From NCBI GenBank assembly GCA_020637595.1, contig JACKKE010000007.1:62001-126000 (forward strand): 64,000 nucleotides of DNA, given 5' to 3'. The notes beneath the pieces are model-generated. The model had not been told where the DNA came from. It ran no database searches and saw only the letters and a list, made by a program, of their open reading frames with translations. Origin of the DNA: Rhodobacter sp. (GTDB lineage: Bacteria; Pseudomonadota; Alphaproteobacteria; Rhodobacterales; Rhodobacteraceae). Every line of letters starts with the position of its first letter. The stretch's first letter is position 1. The translations under genes and the position numbers were made by a program. Positions 46,228 through 55,620 of this stretch are shown one piece after another.

Positions 46228-46821
46228 TCAGACGGGGCGCCGCGCCCAGGCAATCGCATCGTCGAGACGGTCATCGCCCCAGAACAGCTCGGTTCCGACC
46301 ACGAAACTGGGCGAGCCAAAGACCCCGGCCGCCATCGCCGCCTCGGTCTCGCGGGCCAGCGCCGCAACGATGCGGTCGCTCTCGGCCTCGGCCAGGGTCT
46401 GCACCGGATCGAGGCCGATGGCCGACAGGCTGTCCGGCAGGTTCGGCGCCTCGCCGGCCGGCTGCCCCATCTCGAACCAGCGCCGATAGGTCGCGCGGGT
46501 GTAGTCCTCGACCCAACCGCGTTTGGTGCCCAGGACGGCGACCTGATTGGCCAGCGCCAGATTGGCCAGCGGATAGGGCGCGGGGATCTGCGGCGCCAGC
46601 CCGTAACCGGCGGCGCGGCGCTGGATATCGCGCCACATATAGGCGGCCTTGACCGGTTTGTCCTTGAAGGGACTGTTGTTCTGCAGGGTCATCACATGGC
46701 GCACATCGAACGGCCGCCAGCGCAGCTTGAGCCCTTCGCGGCGCACCACCTCGGGCAGGCGCATCACCGTCAGATAGCTGTAGGTGCTGCCGATGGAATA
46801 CCAGAAGTCGATCGGGGTCAT
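46228..46821 (-). CDS. 2-hydroxychromene-2-carboxylate isomerase-like protein (DsbA fold)
   Basis: Thioredoxin-fold protein of 197 residues in the HCCA isomerase/DsbA-like family. The N-terminal IDFWYSIGSTYSYL carries the Ser-bearing motif that replaces the CxxC of DsbA. FGSPSFVVGTELFWGDDRLDDA near the C-terminus is the cis-Pro loop and end of the family. The ATG at 46821 has AAAGGG 6 nt upstream, while the ATG at 46827 lies right beside it. True substrate (glutathione-linked isomerisation of chromene or another compound) is not known. Confidence 0.88.
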   Translation of the reverse strand: MTPIDFWYSIGSTYSYLTVMRLPEVVRREGLKLRWRPFDVRHVMTLQNNSPFKDKPVKAAYMWRDIQRRAAGYGLAPQIPAPYPLANLALANQVAVLGTKRGWVEDYTRATYRRWFEMGQPAGEAPNLPDSLSAIGLDPVQTLAEAESDRIVAALARETEAAMAAGVFGSPSFVVGTELFWGDDRLDDAIAWARRPV

Positions 46822-46888
46822 GCCCATCCCTTTCCGCTGAACCGTGAAAGGGTAACACGGATCCGCCCGGGTCCGGCCCCGAAAACGC

Positions 46889-47833
46889 TTATTCCTGGGT
46901 CATCACCACCGGCTCGCGTGCGGCGTCAAAGCGGCGCTGCCGGCGGCTGTGCAGATGCGCCATCAGCGCAATCGCCATCCCCGACACCAGGATCATCGCC
47001 ATCCCCACCGCGGTCAGCCCGTCAGGCACATGGCCAAAGGCCACCCAGCCCATCAGCGTGGCCCAGACGAAATGCAGGTAGTTGGCCGGCGCGATCAGCG
47101 AGGCGGGGGCCTCGCGATAGGCAAAACCGAAGAGGAAATGCCCGACGGTAAAGATCACCCCCAGAAAAGCCATCAGTCCCAGGTCGACCAGCCCCGGCAA
47201 GGGTTCGTCGAGTGTCGGCACCGCCGCAACGGCAAACACCACCAGCCCGACCACCGTGACATGGAACAACAGCGCAATCGCCGTCTCGGTCCGCGACAGC
47301 ACCCGGGTGATCAGGTGAAACGCCGTATTGCCCGCCGCCAGGATCAGCGCCAGCGTCACCCCCTGCGGATTCAGCGCCGTGCCCGGACGCACGATGGTCA
47401 GCACCCCGGCAAAACCCAGCGCCGCCAGGAACCAGCCGATCCGCGGCACCGATTCGCCCAGCAGCGGCACCGCCAGCGCCATCACCGCAAAGGGGGCCAG
47501 ATACATGATCGCGATGGTCTCGCCCACCGGCAGCAGGCGCAGGGCATAGCCGATGATCAGCGTCATCACCGCCAGCAGAAAGCCCCGCAGCAACACCAGC
47601 CACAGACGCTCGACACGCCACAACCGCGCCCCCAGCCGCGGGGCGACGAACACCAGCAACAGCACCAGCCCGACCGCAAAACGCACCACGCCGATCTGTT
47701 CGACCGGATGCCGCATCGCCAGGCTTTTGGTGATGGTGTCGCCCATCGCGAACAGCGCTACGCTGGTTACCGCCAGGGCGATGCCCAGGACGGGGCGGCC
47801 CGGAGCGGCGGCGGGGGGCGTGGGCAGGGACAT
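46889..47833 (-). CDS. EamA/DMT-family transporter
   Basis: Inner-membrane protein of 314 residues with ten predicted membrane segments in two EamA repeats: first repeat about 17-145 (ALFAMGDTITKSLAMRHP, a hallmark), second about 160-290 (AYREAPASLIAPANYLHFVW). It may export small metabolites or amino acids, as many members do. It lies between the isomerase and the DUF2254 gene, all on the minus strand. Substrate unknown. Confidence 0.92.
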   Translation of the reverse strand: MSLPTPPAAAPGRPVLGIALAVTSVALFAMGDTITKSLAMRHPVEQIGVVRFAVGLVLLLVFVAPRLGARLWRVERLWLVLLRGFLLAVMTLIIGYALRLLPVGETIAIMYLAPFAVMALAVPLLGESVPRIGWFLAALGFAGVLTIVRPGTALNPQGVTLALILAAGNTAFHLITRVLSRTETAIALLFHVTVVGLVVFAVAAVPTLDEPLPGLVDLGLMAFLGVIFTVGHFLFGFAYREAPASLIAPANYLHFVWATLMGWVAFGHVPDGLTAVGMAMILVSGMAIALMAHLHSRRQRRFDAAREPVVMTQE

Positions 47834-47870
47834 GCGGCAGGGCCTTTGATGCGGGGCTTCGGTCAGAGGG

Positions 47871-49118
47871 TCATTCGGTGGGAGGAACCGGCGCGGGGGG
47901 CTCGGTGGCCTCAGGCAACAGCGCGCGCTCGGCCTCGATGGCCAGAGCCGCCAGCGCGTGGTCGCGGGCGCGCCGGGCCATTGCCGCCGCGGCGCTGGCA
48001 ATGGCGCTGTCGGGGGCTCGGGCCAGGGCGTTCAACGCCTCCATCAGCGGCCGTGCCACCTCGAGCGTCGCGGCCCCGTCGCGGGCGGTCGGGGCAAAGG
48101 CCGCCTCGACCAGATCCGCCGCCGACCAGGCCGGCACAAAGACCGACGGATGCCCGACCTCGCAGCCCGGTTCGGCCTGCGCCCAATCCCACAGCAGCCG
48201 CTCCAGCCGGGCTATGACCTCGATGGCGGTGCCCGGATCGTTGACCGCCGGCGACAGCGCGCGCGAGGCGATCTCGGACAGCGCGGTCAGGCCCAGCGCC
48301 GGGTCTTGCTCATAGGTCCGGCGGTTGCCGATGACGAAGCAGCGAGCGATGGCCTCGGCGTCGATCTCCTTGCCGTTGCCGGCCACCCGCACCAGCGGCG
48401 TGCCGCGCAGCACCACCTGCCCGGGCCGCTTCAGCACCCAGACCGGCCCCGGCACGCAGGCCTCGAGCCCGGCGACGTCGATCGCCTGCAGCACCCCGGA
48501 AACCGGCGCATCGAGCGAATGCGCCTCGTCGGCGATCACCGTCCCCTCGGTCAGCGGCGAGGCCCCCAGCGCCGGGCACCGGCGGAGCGCGATCAGCGCC
48601 GCGCGGCCCTGCGCTTCGGCCCGCGACAGCGCATCGCCCAGCGTGCCCAGTGTCGTCAGGTGGTCGATCCAGCGGATCAGCGCCACCACGACCCCGGCCA
48701 CCACCAGCAGCGTCACGCCCAGAACCAGCGGCGCGCCACCGTTGAAGCCCGCGTGGAACAGGATCAGCGCGGTCAGCGCATAGACGAAGGCGCCGATAAA
48801 CACCGCCAGCACGGTCTGCGTGGTGCGGTCCGCGATCATCAGTTGCAGCACGCGCGGAGTCGCCGTGCCCGCCGCGGCCCGGTGGGCCGAGACCATCGTG
48901 CCCAGCGAAAACGTGCTGACCGCCAGCATCGACGAGGCGAGGATCGTCAGCACCGGCGTGACCGAACCCGGGCCGAACCGCTCCTGCGCCGCCGGCGGCA
49001 CCAGCGGCGCGGCCAGATGGGCGACCAGCACGACGAGGATCGCCAGAACCGCGAACAGCGCGACCCGCACCCACAGCTGGCCAGCCAGCCGATGCGCGTG
49101 GATCAGCGCCCGGAACAC
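47871..49118 (-). CDS. DUF2254-family membrane protein
   Basis: A 415-residue predicted membrane protein with four membrane segments in the first ~150 residues (VALFAVLAILVVLVAHLA; VLTILASSMLAVSTFSLGTM; TVLAVFIGAFVYALTALILF; LVLGVTLLVVAGVVVALI), then a long soluble part containing PVSGVLQAIDVAGLE, a family-typical block, and ALSPAVNDPGTAIEVIARL. The GTG at 49118 is chosen because the frame upstream is antisense-free only from there and GAGCGG lies before it; it starts 4 nt after the metallochaperone stop. Function unknown. Confidence 0.88.
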   Translation of the reverse strand: MFRALIHAHRLAGQLWVRVALFAVLAILVVLVAHLAAPLVPPAAQERFGPGSVTPVLTILASSMLAVSTFSLGTMVSAHRAAAGTATPRVLQLMIADRTTQTVLAVFIGAFVYALTALILFHAGFNGGAPLVLGVTLLVVAGVVVALIRWIDHLTTLGTLGDALSRAEAQGRAALIALRRCPALGASPLTEGTVIADEAHSLDAPVSGVLQAIDVAGLEACVPGPVWVLKRPGQVVLRGTPLVRVAGNGKEIDAEAIARCFVIGNRRTYEQDPALGLTALSEIASRALSPAVNDPGTAIEVIARLERLLWDWAQAEPGCEVGHPSVFVPAWSAADLVEAAFAPTARDGAATLEVARPLMEALNALARAPDSAIASAAAAMARRARDHALAALAIEAERALLPEATEPPAPVPPTE

Positions 49119-49122
49119 CCGC

Positions 49123-49329
49123 TCAGGCCGGCAGGGTTTCGGCCGGGAACCCGATCGCATCGAGCGCCGCGATGGCGGCATCGGGCTGCACGGCGCCGGC
49201 GACGGTGACCCGGCGCTGCTCCATGTCGAAACTTGCCTTGGCCCCCAGCGGGGTCAGCGCGGCGTCGATCGAGGCGCGGCAATGGCCGCAGCTCATGTCG
49301 GGAACGGAAAGGGTAAAGGCGTCGGGCAT
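49123..49329 (-). CDS. Heavy-metal-associated (CopZ-like) protein
   Basis: A 68-residue HMA-fold protein with the metal-binding motif MSCGHC at residues ~12-17. It probably carries Cu(I) in the cytoplasm, as small free-standing HMA proteins do; no copper ATPase is adjacent, so the partner is elsewhere. It is followed 4 nt later by the DUF2254 gene. Confidence 0.92.
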   Translation of the reverse strand: MPDAFTLSVPDMSCGHCRASIDAALTPLGAKASFDMEQRRVTVAGAVQPDAAIAALDAIGFPAETLPA

Positions 49330-49463
49330 CGGGGGCCTCCTGTCTGAGGGCCGACGAAACGCCCGCGGGCCGGCACTGTCAAGACCTGCTCCACACAGCA
49401 AACCCGTTGTCTTGCTCCGCGCGAGGGGCTATGCCCGCCGCGACCCAACCCGTGAGGCCCGCC

Positions 49464-50138
49464 ATGATCCCGACGACGCATATCGACCCGGCCGTGATGG
49501 CCCGCCTGTCCGCCCGGATGCTGCTGGACATCGGCGCCGTGCATTTCAACGCGCGCGAGCCCTTCACCCATGCCTCGGGCAAGAAGGCGCCGACCTATGT
49601 CGACTGCCGTAAACTGATCAGCTTTCCGCGGATCCGCGCGACGCTGATGGACTTCCTGGTCGCCAAGGTGATGGGCGCGGCCGGGTTCGAGGCCTTCGAC
49701 AACATCGCCGGCGGAGAGACCGCGGGCATCCCCTTTGCCGCGCTGGTGGCCGAGCGCATGGCGCTGCCGATGACCTATGTGCGCAAGAAGCCCAAGGGCT
49801 ATGGCCGCAACGCCCGCATCGAGGGGCTGATGAGCGAGGGCCAGCGGGTGCTCCTGGTCGAGGACATGACCACCGACGGGGGGTCGAAACTGTCCTTTGT
49901 CGATGCGATCCGCGACACCGGCGCCAGCTGTGCGCACACGGCCGTGATCTTCTACTATGACATCTTCCCCGAGACCGTGCAGCGCCTGGGCGATCACGGG
50001 GTCAGCCTGCACTATCTGTGCACCTGGTGGGACGTGCTGAATGAGGCGCGCGCGCGCGGCGATTTCGATGCCGAGACGCTGGACGAGGTCGAACGCTTTC
50101 TGCGTGCGCCCCACGACTGGACCCCGCCCGAGGCCTGA
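49464..50138 (+). CDS. pyrE: Orotate phosphoribosyltransferase
   Basis: Adds phosphoribosyl from PRPP to orotate in pyrimidine synthesis. The 224-residue protein has the PRPP loop VEDMTTDGGSK (132-142) and the KKPKGYGRNARIEG flexible loop typical of OPRTase. The ATG at 49464 has GTGAGG upstream. It precedes dnaB by 194 bp on the same strand. Confidence 0.96.
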   Translation: MIPTTHIDPAVMARLSARMLLDIGAVHFNAREPFTHASGKKAPTYVDCRKLISFPRIRATLMDFLVAKVMGAAGFEAFDNIAGGETAGIPFAALVAERMALPMTYVRKKPKGYGRNARIEGLMSEGQRVLLVEDMTTDGGSKLSFVDAIRDTGASCAHTAVIFYYDIFPETVQRLGDHGVSLHYLCTWWDVLNEARARGDFDAETLDEVERFLRAPHDWTPPEA

Positions 50139-50223
50139 GCCCGCGGAAAAATTTTAGCGACTGCGGTCCCGCGACATCGAGGGGCCTGAACGGTCCCGAC
50201 CACAGGATCTTGTGGTTTTCGGG

Positions 50224-50246
50224 TTATCCCTGTGTTATCCACAGGG
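50224..50246. promoter_or_regulatory. DnaA-box cluster upstream of dnaB
   Basis: A perfect consensus DnaA box TTATCCACA lies at 50235-50243, and TTATCCCTG at 50224-50232 is a degenerate second one 11 bp away (one helical turn). A 7-bp inverted repeat CCCTGTG/CACAGGG (50228-50246) overlaps both. The site sits 87 bp before the dnaB ATG, fitting control of dnaB by DnaA. Confidence 0.65.
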
Positions 50247-50332
50247 TTACCCAGATTGCGTGACCGGCGTCGATTTGCCATACAGGCCCCCTGCCCCGCC
50301 CCTGCTGTCAGCCCCAGCCACGGCCCGAGTCC

Positions 50333-51841
50333 ATGACCGATATCGCCACCCTCCGCACTGCCATCCCCGCCCCGGCCGCCCCCGAGGCCGCCCCCGAGGC
50401 GCTGCCGCACAACATCGAGGCCGAACAGCAGCTCTTGGGCGCGATCCTGACCAACAACGACGTCTATGACCGGGTCAGCTCGATCGTGCGGGCCGAGCAT
50501 TTCTTTGAGCCCGTGCACAAGCGCATCTTCGAGATCTCCGCCGCGCGGATCCAGAAGAACGCGCTGGCCTCGCCGGTGACGATCAAGGCCTTCATGGAGG
50601 ATGACGAGGGGCTGAAGGAACTGGGCGGACCGGCCTATCTGGCACGCATCGCCGGGGCGGCGATCGCCTCCTATGCCGCGCGCGACTATGCGCAGATGGT
50701 CTATGATCTGGCGGTGCGGCGCGATCTGATCCAGCTGGGCCGGGATATCGCCGCCAAGGCGGCGACGGTCGAGGTGAGCAGCGAGCCCAAGGAACAGATC
50801 GTCGAGGCCGAACAGCGGCTTTACCAGATGGGCGAACAGGGCGTGGCCGAGCGTGGCTTTCAGTCCTTCCTGCGCGCGGTGACCGAGGCAGTGAACGTCG
50901 CCAACGCCGCCTATCAGCGCGACGGCGGGCTGGCTGGGATCTCGACCGGGCTTGTCGACCTGGACAAGAAGCTGGGCGGGCTGCACCCTTCGGACCTGAT
51001 CATCCTCGCCGGGCGGCCCTCGATGGGCAAGACGTCGCTGGCGACCAACATCGCCTTCAACATCGCCAAGGCCTACAAGCGCGGGATGAAACCTGACGGC
51101 ACCGAGGGCACAGTGAACGGCGGGGTCGTCGGCTTCTACAGCCTTGAAATGTCGGCCGAGCAGCTGGCGGCGCGGATCCTGTCCGAGGCCTCCGAGGTGC
51201 CCAGCGAACAGATCCGCCGCGGCGACATGACCGAACAGGAGTTCCGCCGCTTCGTCGAGGCCGCGAAATCGCTGGAGGCCTGCCCGCTCTATATCGACGA
51301 CACGCCGGCGCTGCCGATCGCCCAGGTCGCCGCGCGCGCGCGCCGGCTCAAGCGGACGCACGGGCTGGATGTGCTGATGGTCGACTATCTGCAGCTGTTG
51401 CGCGGCACCTCGAAAGAGAACCGCGTGCAGGAGGTGTCGGAAATCACCCAGGGCCTGAAGGCCATCGCCAAGGAGCTGAACATCCCGGTGATCGCCCTCA
51501 GCCAGCTGAGCCGCCAGGTGGAAAGCCGCGAGGACAAACGCCCGCAGCTAAGCGACCTTCGGGAGTCGGGCTCGATCGAGCAGGACGCCGACGTGGTGAT
51601 GTTCGTGTTCCGCGAGGAGTATTACGTCGAGCGCGAGAAACCGTCGGATGACAAGCTCGAGGAAATGGCCAAGTGGCAGGAGCGCATGGAGCGCCTGCAC
51701 GGCAAGGCCGAAGTGGTGATCGGCAAGCAGCGTCACGGGCCGATCGGCACGGTCGAACTGTCCTTCGAGGGCCGGTTTACGCGCTTCGGCAACCTGGTGC
51801 AGCCCTGGCAGCAGGGCGGCGGGGGCGGCGGCGGGTTCTGA
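50333..51841 (+). CDS. dnaB: Replicative DNA helicase DnaB
   Basis: Hexameric 5'-3' helicase at the replication fork, 502 residues. The N-terminal domain begins with LPHNIEAEQQLLGAILTNN; the RecA-like domain has Walker A GRPSMGKTS (~229), Walker B VLMVDYLQLL, then SQLSRQVESREDKRPQLSDLRESGSIEQDADV, the DnaB signature. A glycine-rich tail (GGGGGGGF) closes it. No intein is present. It is downstream of pyrE. Confidence 0.97.
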   Translation: MTDIATLRTAIPAPAAPEAAPEALPHNIEAEQQLLGAILTNNDVYDRVSSIVRAEHFFEPVHKRIFEISAARIQKNALASPVTIKAFMEDDEGLKELGGPAYLARIAGAAIASYAARDYAQMVYDLAVRRDLIQLGRDIAAKAATVEVSSEPKEQIVEAEQRLYQMGEQGVAERGFQSFLRAVTEAVNVANAAYQRDGGLAGISTGLVDLDKKLGGLHPSDLIILAGRPSMGKTSLATNIAFNIAKAYKRGMKPDGTEGTVNGGVVGFYSLEMSAEQLAARILSEASEVPSEQIRRGDMTEQEFRRFVEAAKSLEACPLYIDDTPALPIAQVAARARRLKRTHGLDVLMVDYLQLLRGTSKENRVQEVSEITQGLKAIAKELNIPVIALSQLSRQVESREDKRPQLSDLRESGSIEQDADVVMFVFREEYYVEREKPSDDKLEEMAKWQERMERLHGKAEVVIGKQRHGPIGTVELSFEGRFTRFGNLVQPWQQGGGGGGGF

Positions 51842-52087
51842 GCGTTCTGAGGGGCGCTCCCGCACTCTGTCACGGATCAAAGATCCGCTCCGCCGTTTGG
51901 GCCGGGCTCGCGTGCCGCGAGCCTGAAGAAAGGGGGCTTTGCCCCCTCTTGCCTGCGGCAATTCACCCCCAGGATATTTGAGACGCAAAGATGGGGGCGC
52001 GGGGTTTCGCCCCGGAGAGGGGCCTGTTAGGCTGCGGGCTTCGCCGGAGGTGCGCCTCTGCCATTCATCCCGACATCAGGAGTATCC
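51842..52087. other. Intergenic region after dnaB
   Basis: Carries the first copy of a composite repeat: a GGGGGC-TTT-GCCCCC hairpin at 51932-51946 and the CCCCC-AGGATATTTG...CAAAGAT-GGGGG unit at 51966-51997. The hairpin ends dnaB transcription plausibly; the rest is seen again at two other places in the window. No gene. Confidence 0.6.
51931..51997 (+). repeat. Composite intergenic repeat, copy 1
   Basis: Hairpin GGGGGC-TTT-GCCCCC (51932-51946), 19 bp of spacer, then a C5 run, AGGATATTTGAGACGCAAAGAT and a G5 run (51966-51997). The same two parts occur in copies 2 and 3; the second part matches copy 3 in all but three or so positions. Confidence 0.7.
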
Positions 52088-52516
52088 ATGACCCAGGCCA
52101 AACCCGGGGACACCGTTCATTTCCACTACACCGGCACGCTGGCCGACGGCAGCGTCTTTGACTCGAGCGAGGGGCGCGAGCCCTTGTCCTTCACGCTGGG
52201 GTCGGGGCAGATCATTCCCGGGCTCGACGCCGCGCTTGCCGGCATGGCGGTGGGCGAGGCGAAGACCGTGACGATCCCTGCCGACCAGGCCTATGGCGCG
52301 CACAACCCCGCCAACGTCCAGTCCATTCCGCGCGACCAGATCCCGCCGCATATCCCGACCGAACCGGGCACCCAGCTGCAGATGCAGACCCCGGACGGTC
52401 AGGCGATCCCGGTGCGGGTGGCCGCCGCGGACGCGGAGACTGTGACGCTGGACGCCAACCATCCGCTGGCCGGCCAGGATCTGACCTTTGCCGTCGAGAT
52501 TGTCGCGCTCGGCTGA
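52088..52516 (+). CDS. FKBP-type peptidyl-prolyl isomerase (SlyD-like)
   Basis: A 142-residue cytoplasmic isomerase/chaperone: GDTVHFHYTGTLADGSVFDSSEGREPLSFTLGSGQIIPGLDAAL is the SlyD/FKBP N-terminus, AVGEAKTVTIPADQAYGAH an FKBP core block and NHPLAGQDLTFAVEIV the SlyD-type return of the chain through the insert-in-flap domain. The His-rich metal tail of E. coli SlyD is lacking. No signal peptide, so it folds proteins in the cytoplasm. Confidence 0.93.
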   Translation: MTQAKPGDTVHFHYTGTLADGSVFDSSEGREPLSFTLGSGQIIPGLDAALAGMAVGEAKTVTIPADQAYGAHNPANVQSIPRDQIPPHIPTEPGTQLQMQTPDGQAIPVRVAAADAETVTLDANHPLAGQDLTFAVEIVALG

Positions 52517-52563
52517 GGTATTTCCGGTTTGCGAGGCCATGCGCCGCGCGGTAAATGCGGGGC

Positions 52564-53142
52564 ATGGCCAAGCTCTATTTCCATTACTCGACGATGAATG
52601 CGGGCAAGTCGACGATCCTGTTGCAGGCGTCGTATAACTACCGCGAGCGGGGGATGGACACCTATCTGATCACCGCGCAATTCGACAACCGGGCGGGCGC
52701 CGGGCGGATCGCCTCGCGGATCGGCATTGGCGAGGATGCCGACACCTTCGCGCCCGGCGAGGATCTCTTTGCCAAGATCGCCGCGCGGATCGAGGCTGCC
52801 CCCTGTGCCTGCGTGTTCATCGACGAGGCGCAGTTCCTGTCGCCCGAGCAGGTCTGGCAGCTGGCACAGGTGGTCGACGATCTGCGCGTGCCGGTGATGT
52901 GTTACGGGCTCAGGGTGGATTTCCGGGGTGAGCTGTTTCCGGGCTCGGCGGCGCTGCTGGCGCTGGCCGACGAGATGCGCGAGGTGCGCACGATTTGCCA
53001 TTGCGGCAAGAAGGCGACGATGGTGATCCGCCAGGGGCCGGACGGCACGGCGCTGAAGGACGGCGCGCAGGTGCAGATCGGCGGCAACGAGACCTATGTG
53101 TCGCTGTGCCGGCGTCACTGGCGCGCGGCGGTCGGTCGCTGA
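52564..53142 (+). CDS. tdk: Thymidine kinase
   Basis: Phosphorylates thymidine in salvage. The 192-residue protein has the P-loop STMNAGKST (9-17), the FIDEAQFLS catalytic/DNA-binding-like motif and zinc-binding cysteines in ICHCGKKA and YVSLCRRHW. The ATG at 52564 gives the family start MAKLYFHYSTMN; the ATG three codons earlier (52555) is a possible alternative, and neither has a strong binding site. Confidence 0.96.
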   Translation: MAKLYFHYSTMNAGKSTILLQASYNYRERGMDTYLITAQFDNRAGAGRIASRIGIGEDADTFAPGEDLFAKIAARIEAAPCACVFIDEAQFLSPEQVWQLAQVVDDLRVPVMCYGLRVDFRGELFPGSAALLALADEMREVRTICHCGKKATMVIRQGPDGTALKDGAQVQIGGNETYVSLCRRHWRAAVGR

Positions 53143-53233
53143 GCGCAGCGCGCGCCCCTTGACGCGCATCAAGGCAGGGGCCAGCCTGACGGTTCAGGAT
53201 TGATCCCTGACCGCTGCGCCGAGGAGCCGCCCC

Positions 53234-55615
53234 ATGCCCGAAGACATCCTGTGGTTTGAAACGCTCAAGCGGGGCGATGTCCCGCGCGTCGGAGGCAAGA
53301 ATTCCAGCCTGGGCGAGATGGTGCAGACCCTGGGCAGCCAGGGCATCGCGGTGCCGCCGGGCTATGCCACCACCGCCGATGCCTATCGCCGCTATATGGC
53401 GCACAACCGGCTGGACGGGGTGATCGCGGATCACATGGCGCGGTTCGACGACGGGCGGCAGACCTTGGCGGAAACAGGGGCCGCGATCCGCAAGGCGATC
53501 AACGGTGGCGACTGGCCCGACGAGATGCGCGCGGCGATTCTGGCGGCCTATGCCGAACTGGGACGGCGGGCGGGGGTCGAGGCGCCCTCGGTCGCGGTGC
53601 GGTCCTCGGCCACGGCCGAGGATCTGCCCGAGGCCTCGTTCGCCGGCCAGCAGGAGACCTATCTGAACGTGGTGGGCGAAAAGGCGCTGCTGGCGGCCTG
53701 CCGGCGTTGTTATGCCTCGCTGTTCACCGACCGGGCGATCACCTATCGCAACGTGCAGGGGTTTGCCCATCAGGCGGTGGCGCTCAGCGTCGGGGTGCAG
53801 TTGATGGTGCGTTCGGATCTGGGGGGATCGGGGGTGATGTTCTCGATCGACACCGAAACCGGGTTCGACAAGGTGGTGCTGATCAACGCGGCCTGGGGTT
53901 TGGGTGAGAACGTCGTGCAGGGCGCGGTCAGCCCCGACGAATACCAGGTGTTCAAGCCGCTGTTGACCGAACCCGGGCTGGTGCCGATCGTCGAGAAGCG
54001 GCTGGGCGCCAAGGAAAAGAAGATGGTCTATGCCGGGGCCGAGGGCGGCGAGACAAAGAACCTGCCGACCTCGAAGGCCGAGCGCGCGCGGTTCGTGCTG
54101 TCGGATGACGAGATCCTGCATCTGGCGCGGATGGCGGTGACCATCGAGGCGCATTACGGCCAGGCGATGGACATGGAATGGGCGCGCGACGGGGTGACCG
54201 GGGCGCTGTGGATCGTGCAGGCGCGGCCCGAGACGGTGCAGTCGCGCCACCGCGCGGCGATGCTGCACAGCTATACGGTCGGCGCGCACGGTGCCGAGGT
54301 AACACGGGGGCTGGCGGTCGGTCAGGCGGTGGTCAGCGCGCCGGTCTGCCTGATCGAGGATGTCGCGGATATCGACCGGTTCGAGCCGGGCTCGGTGCTG
54401 GTCACCTCGACCACCGACCCGGACTGGCTGCCGATCATGAAACGTGCCGCCGCCATCGTCACCGACCACGGCGGGCGCACCAGCCATGCGGCGATCGTCA
54501 GCCGCGAGCTGGGCCTGCCGGCGATCGTCGGCTGCGGCGATGCCACCCATGTGCTGCATGAAGGCCAGGTGGTGACGGTGGCCTGCGCGGGCGGCGACGA
54601 GGGTGTGGTCTATGACGGCGCGGCCGAGGTCAGCGAGGCGATGATCGACCCGGGCCATGCGCCGGCGACCCGGACCAAGGTGATGCTGAACATGGCCAAC
54701 CCGACGGCGGCCTTCCGCTGGTGGCGGCTCAACGCGGATGGCGTGGGGCTGGCGCGGATGGAATTCGTGATCTCGAACGCGATCAAGGTGCACCCGTTGG
54801 CGCTGACCCGGTTCGACCAGTTGACCGACGCGGGCGTCAAGGCCGAGGTCGAGGCGCTGACCCGCGGCTATGCGTCAAAGCCCGCCTATTTCGTCGACAA
54901 GCTGGCGCGCGGACTGGCCAGGATCGCGGCGCTGGTCTGGCCGAACCCAGTGATCGTGCGGATGTCGGATTTCAAGACCAACGAATACGCGGGGCTTCTG
55001 GGTGGCGCGCAGTTCGAGCCGCATGAAGAAAACCCGATGATCGGGTTTCGCGGCGCCTCGCGCTATTACGCGCCGGAGTATGCCGACGGGTTCGCGCTGG
55101 AATGCGAAGCGATCCGGCGGCTGCGCACCGAGATGGGGTTTGCCAATGTGGTGATGATGATCCCCTTCTGCCGCACGCTGACCGAGGCCGACGCGGTGCT
55201 GGCCGAAATGGCCAGGCACGGGCTGGAACGGGGCAAGGACGGGTTGCAGGTCTATGTGATGGCGGAGATCCCGTCGAACATCATTTCGGCGGCGGAGTTC
55301 GCCGAGCGGTTCGACGGGTTCTCGATCGGCTCGAACGACCTGACGCAGCTGACCTTGGGGGTGGACCGCGATTCCGAACGGCTGGCCGAGGTGTTCTCCG
55401 AACGCGATCCGGCGGTGTTGTGGATGATCCGTCACCTGATCGAAACCGCGCATGCGGTGGGGCGCAAGGTGGGGCTGTGTGGTCAGGCGCCGTCGAACGA
55501 CCCGGATTTCGCGCGGCTCCTGGTGCAGGCGGGCATCGACACGATCAGCGTGACGCCCGATGCCTTCCTGGCGGTGAAGGACAATGTGGCGGCGGCCGAG
55601 GGTGGGTTGGGGTGA
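53234..55615 (+). CDS. ppsA: Phosphoenolpyruvate synthase
   Basis: Converts pyruvate and ATP to PEP, AMP and phosphate for gluconeogenesis. The 793-residue protein has the N-terminal nucleotide-binding PEP-utiliser domain (GGKNSSLGEM; AVRSSATAEDLPEASFAGQQETYLN), the phosphohistidine domain with catalytic H418 in DHGGRTSHAAIVSRELGLPAIVG, and a C-terminal TIM barrel (GLARMEFVISNAIKVHPLAL; FRGASRYY; FSIGSNDLTQL). Length is typical. The ATG at 53234 follows GAGGAGCCG. It would allow growth on pyruvate-yielding substrates. Confidence 0.97.
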   Translation: MPEDILWFETLKRGDVPRVGGKNSSLGEMVQTLGSQGIAVPPGYATTADAYRRYMAHNRLDGVIADHMARFDDGRQTLAETGAAIRKAINGGDWPDEMRAAILAAYAELGRRAGVEAPSVAVRSSATAEDLPEASFAGQQETYLNVVGEKALLAACRRCYASLFTDRAITYRNVQGFAHQAVALSVGVQLMVRSDLGGSGVMFSIDTETGFDKVVLINAAWGLGENVVQGAVSPDEYQVFKPLLTEPGLVPIVEKRLGAKEKKMVYAGAEGGETKNLPTSKAERARFVLSDDEILHLARMAVTIEAHYGQAMDMEWARDGVTGALWIVQARPETVQSRHRAAMLHSYTVGAHGAEVTRGLAVGQAVVSAPVCLIEDVADIDRFEPGSVLVTSTTDPDWLPIMKRAAAIVTDHGGRTSHAAIVSRELGLPAIVGCGDATHVLHEGQVVTVACAGGDEGVVYDGAAEVSEAMIDPGHAPATRTKVMLNMANPTAAFRWWRLNADGVGLARMEFVISNAIKVHPLALTRFDQLTDAGVKAEVEALTRGYASKPAYFVDKLARGLARIAALVWPNPVIVRMSDFKTNEYAGLLGGAQFEPHEENPMIGFRGASRYYAPEYADGFALECEAIRRLRTEMGFANVVMMIPFCRTLTEADAVLAEMARHGLERGKDGLQVYVMAEIPSNIISAAEFAERFDGFSIGSNDLTQLTLGVDRDSERLAEVFSERDPAVLWMIRHLIETAHAVGRKVGLCGQAPSNDPDFARLLVQAGIDTISVTPDAFLAVKDNVAAAEGGLG

Positions 55616-55620
55616 GTGTC

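Noticed and set aside
50224..50332. Chromosomal replication origin near dnaB
   Set aside because: One perfect and one weak DnaA box without an AT-rich unwinding region or more boxes; control of dnaB is a simpler reading.
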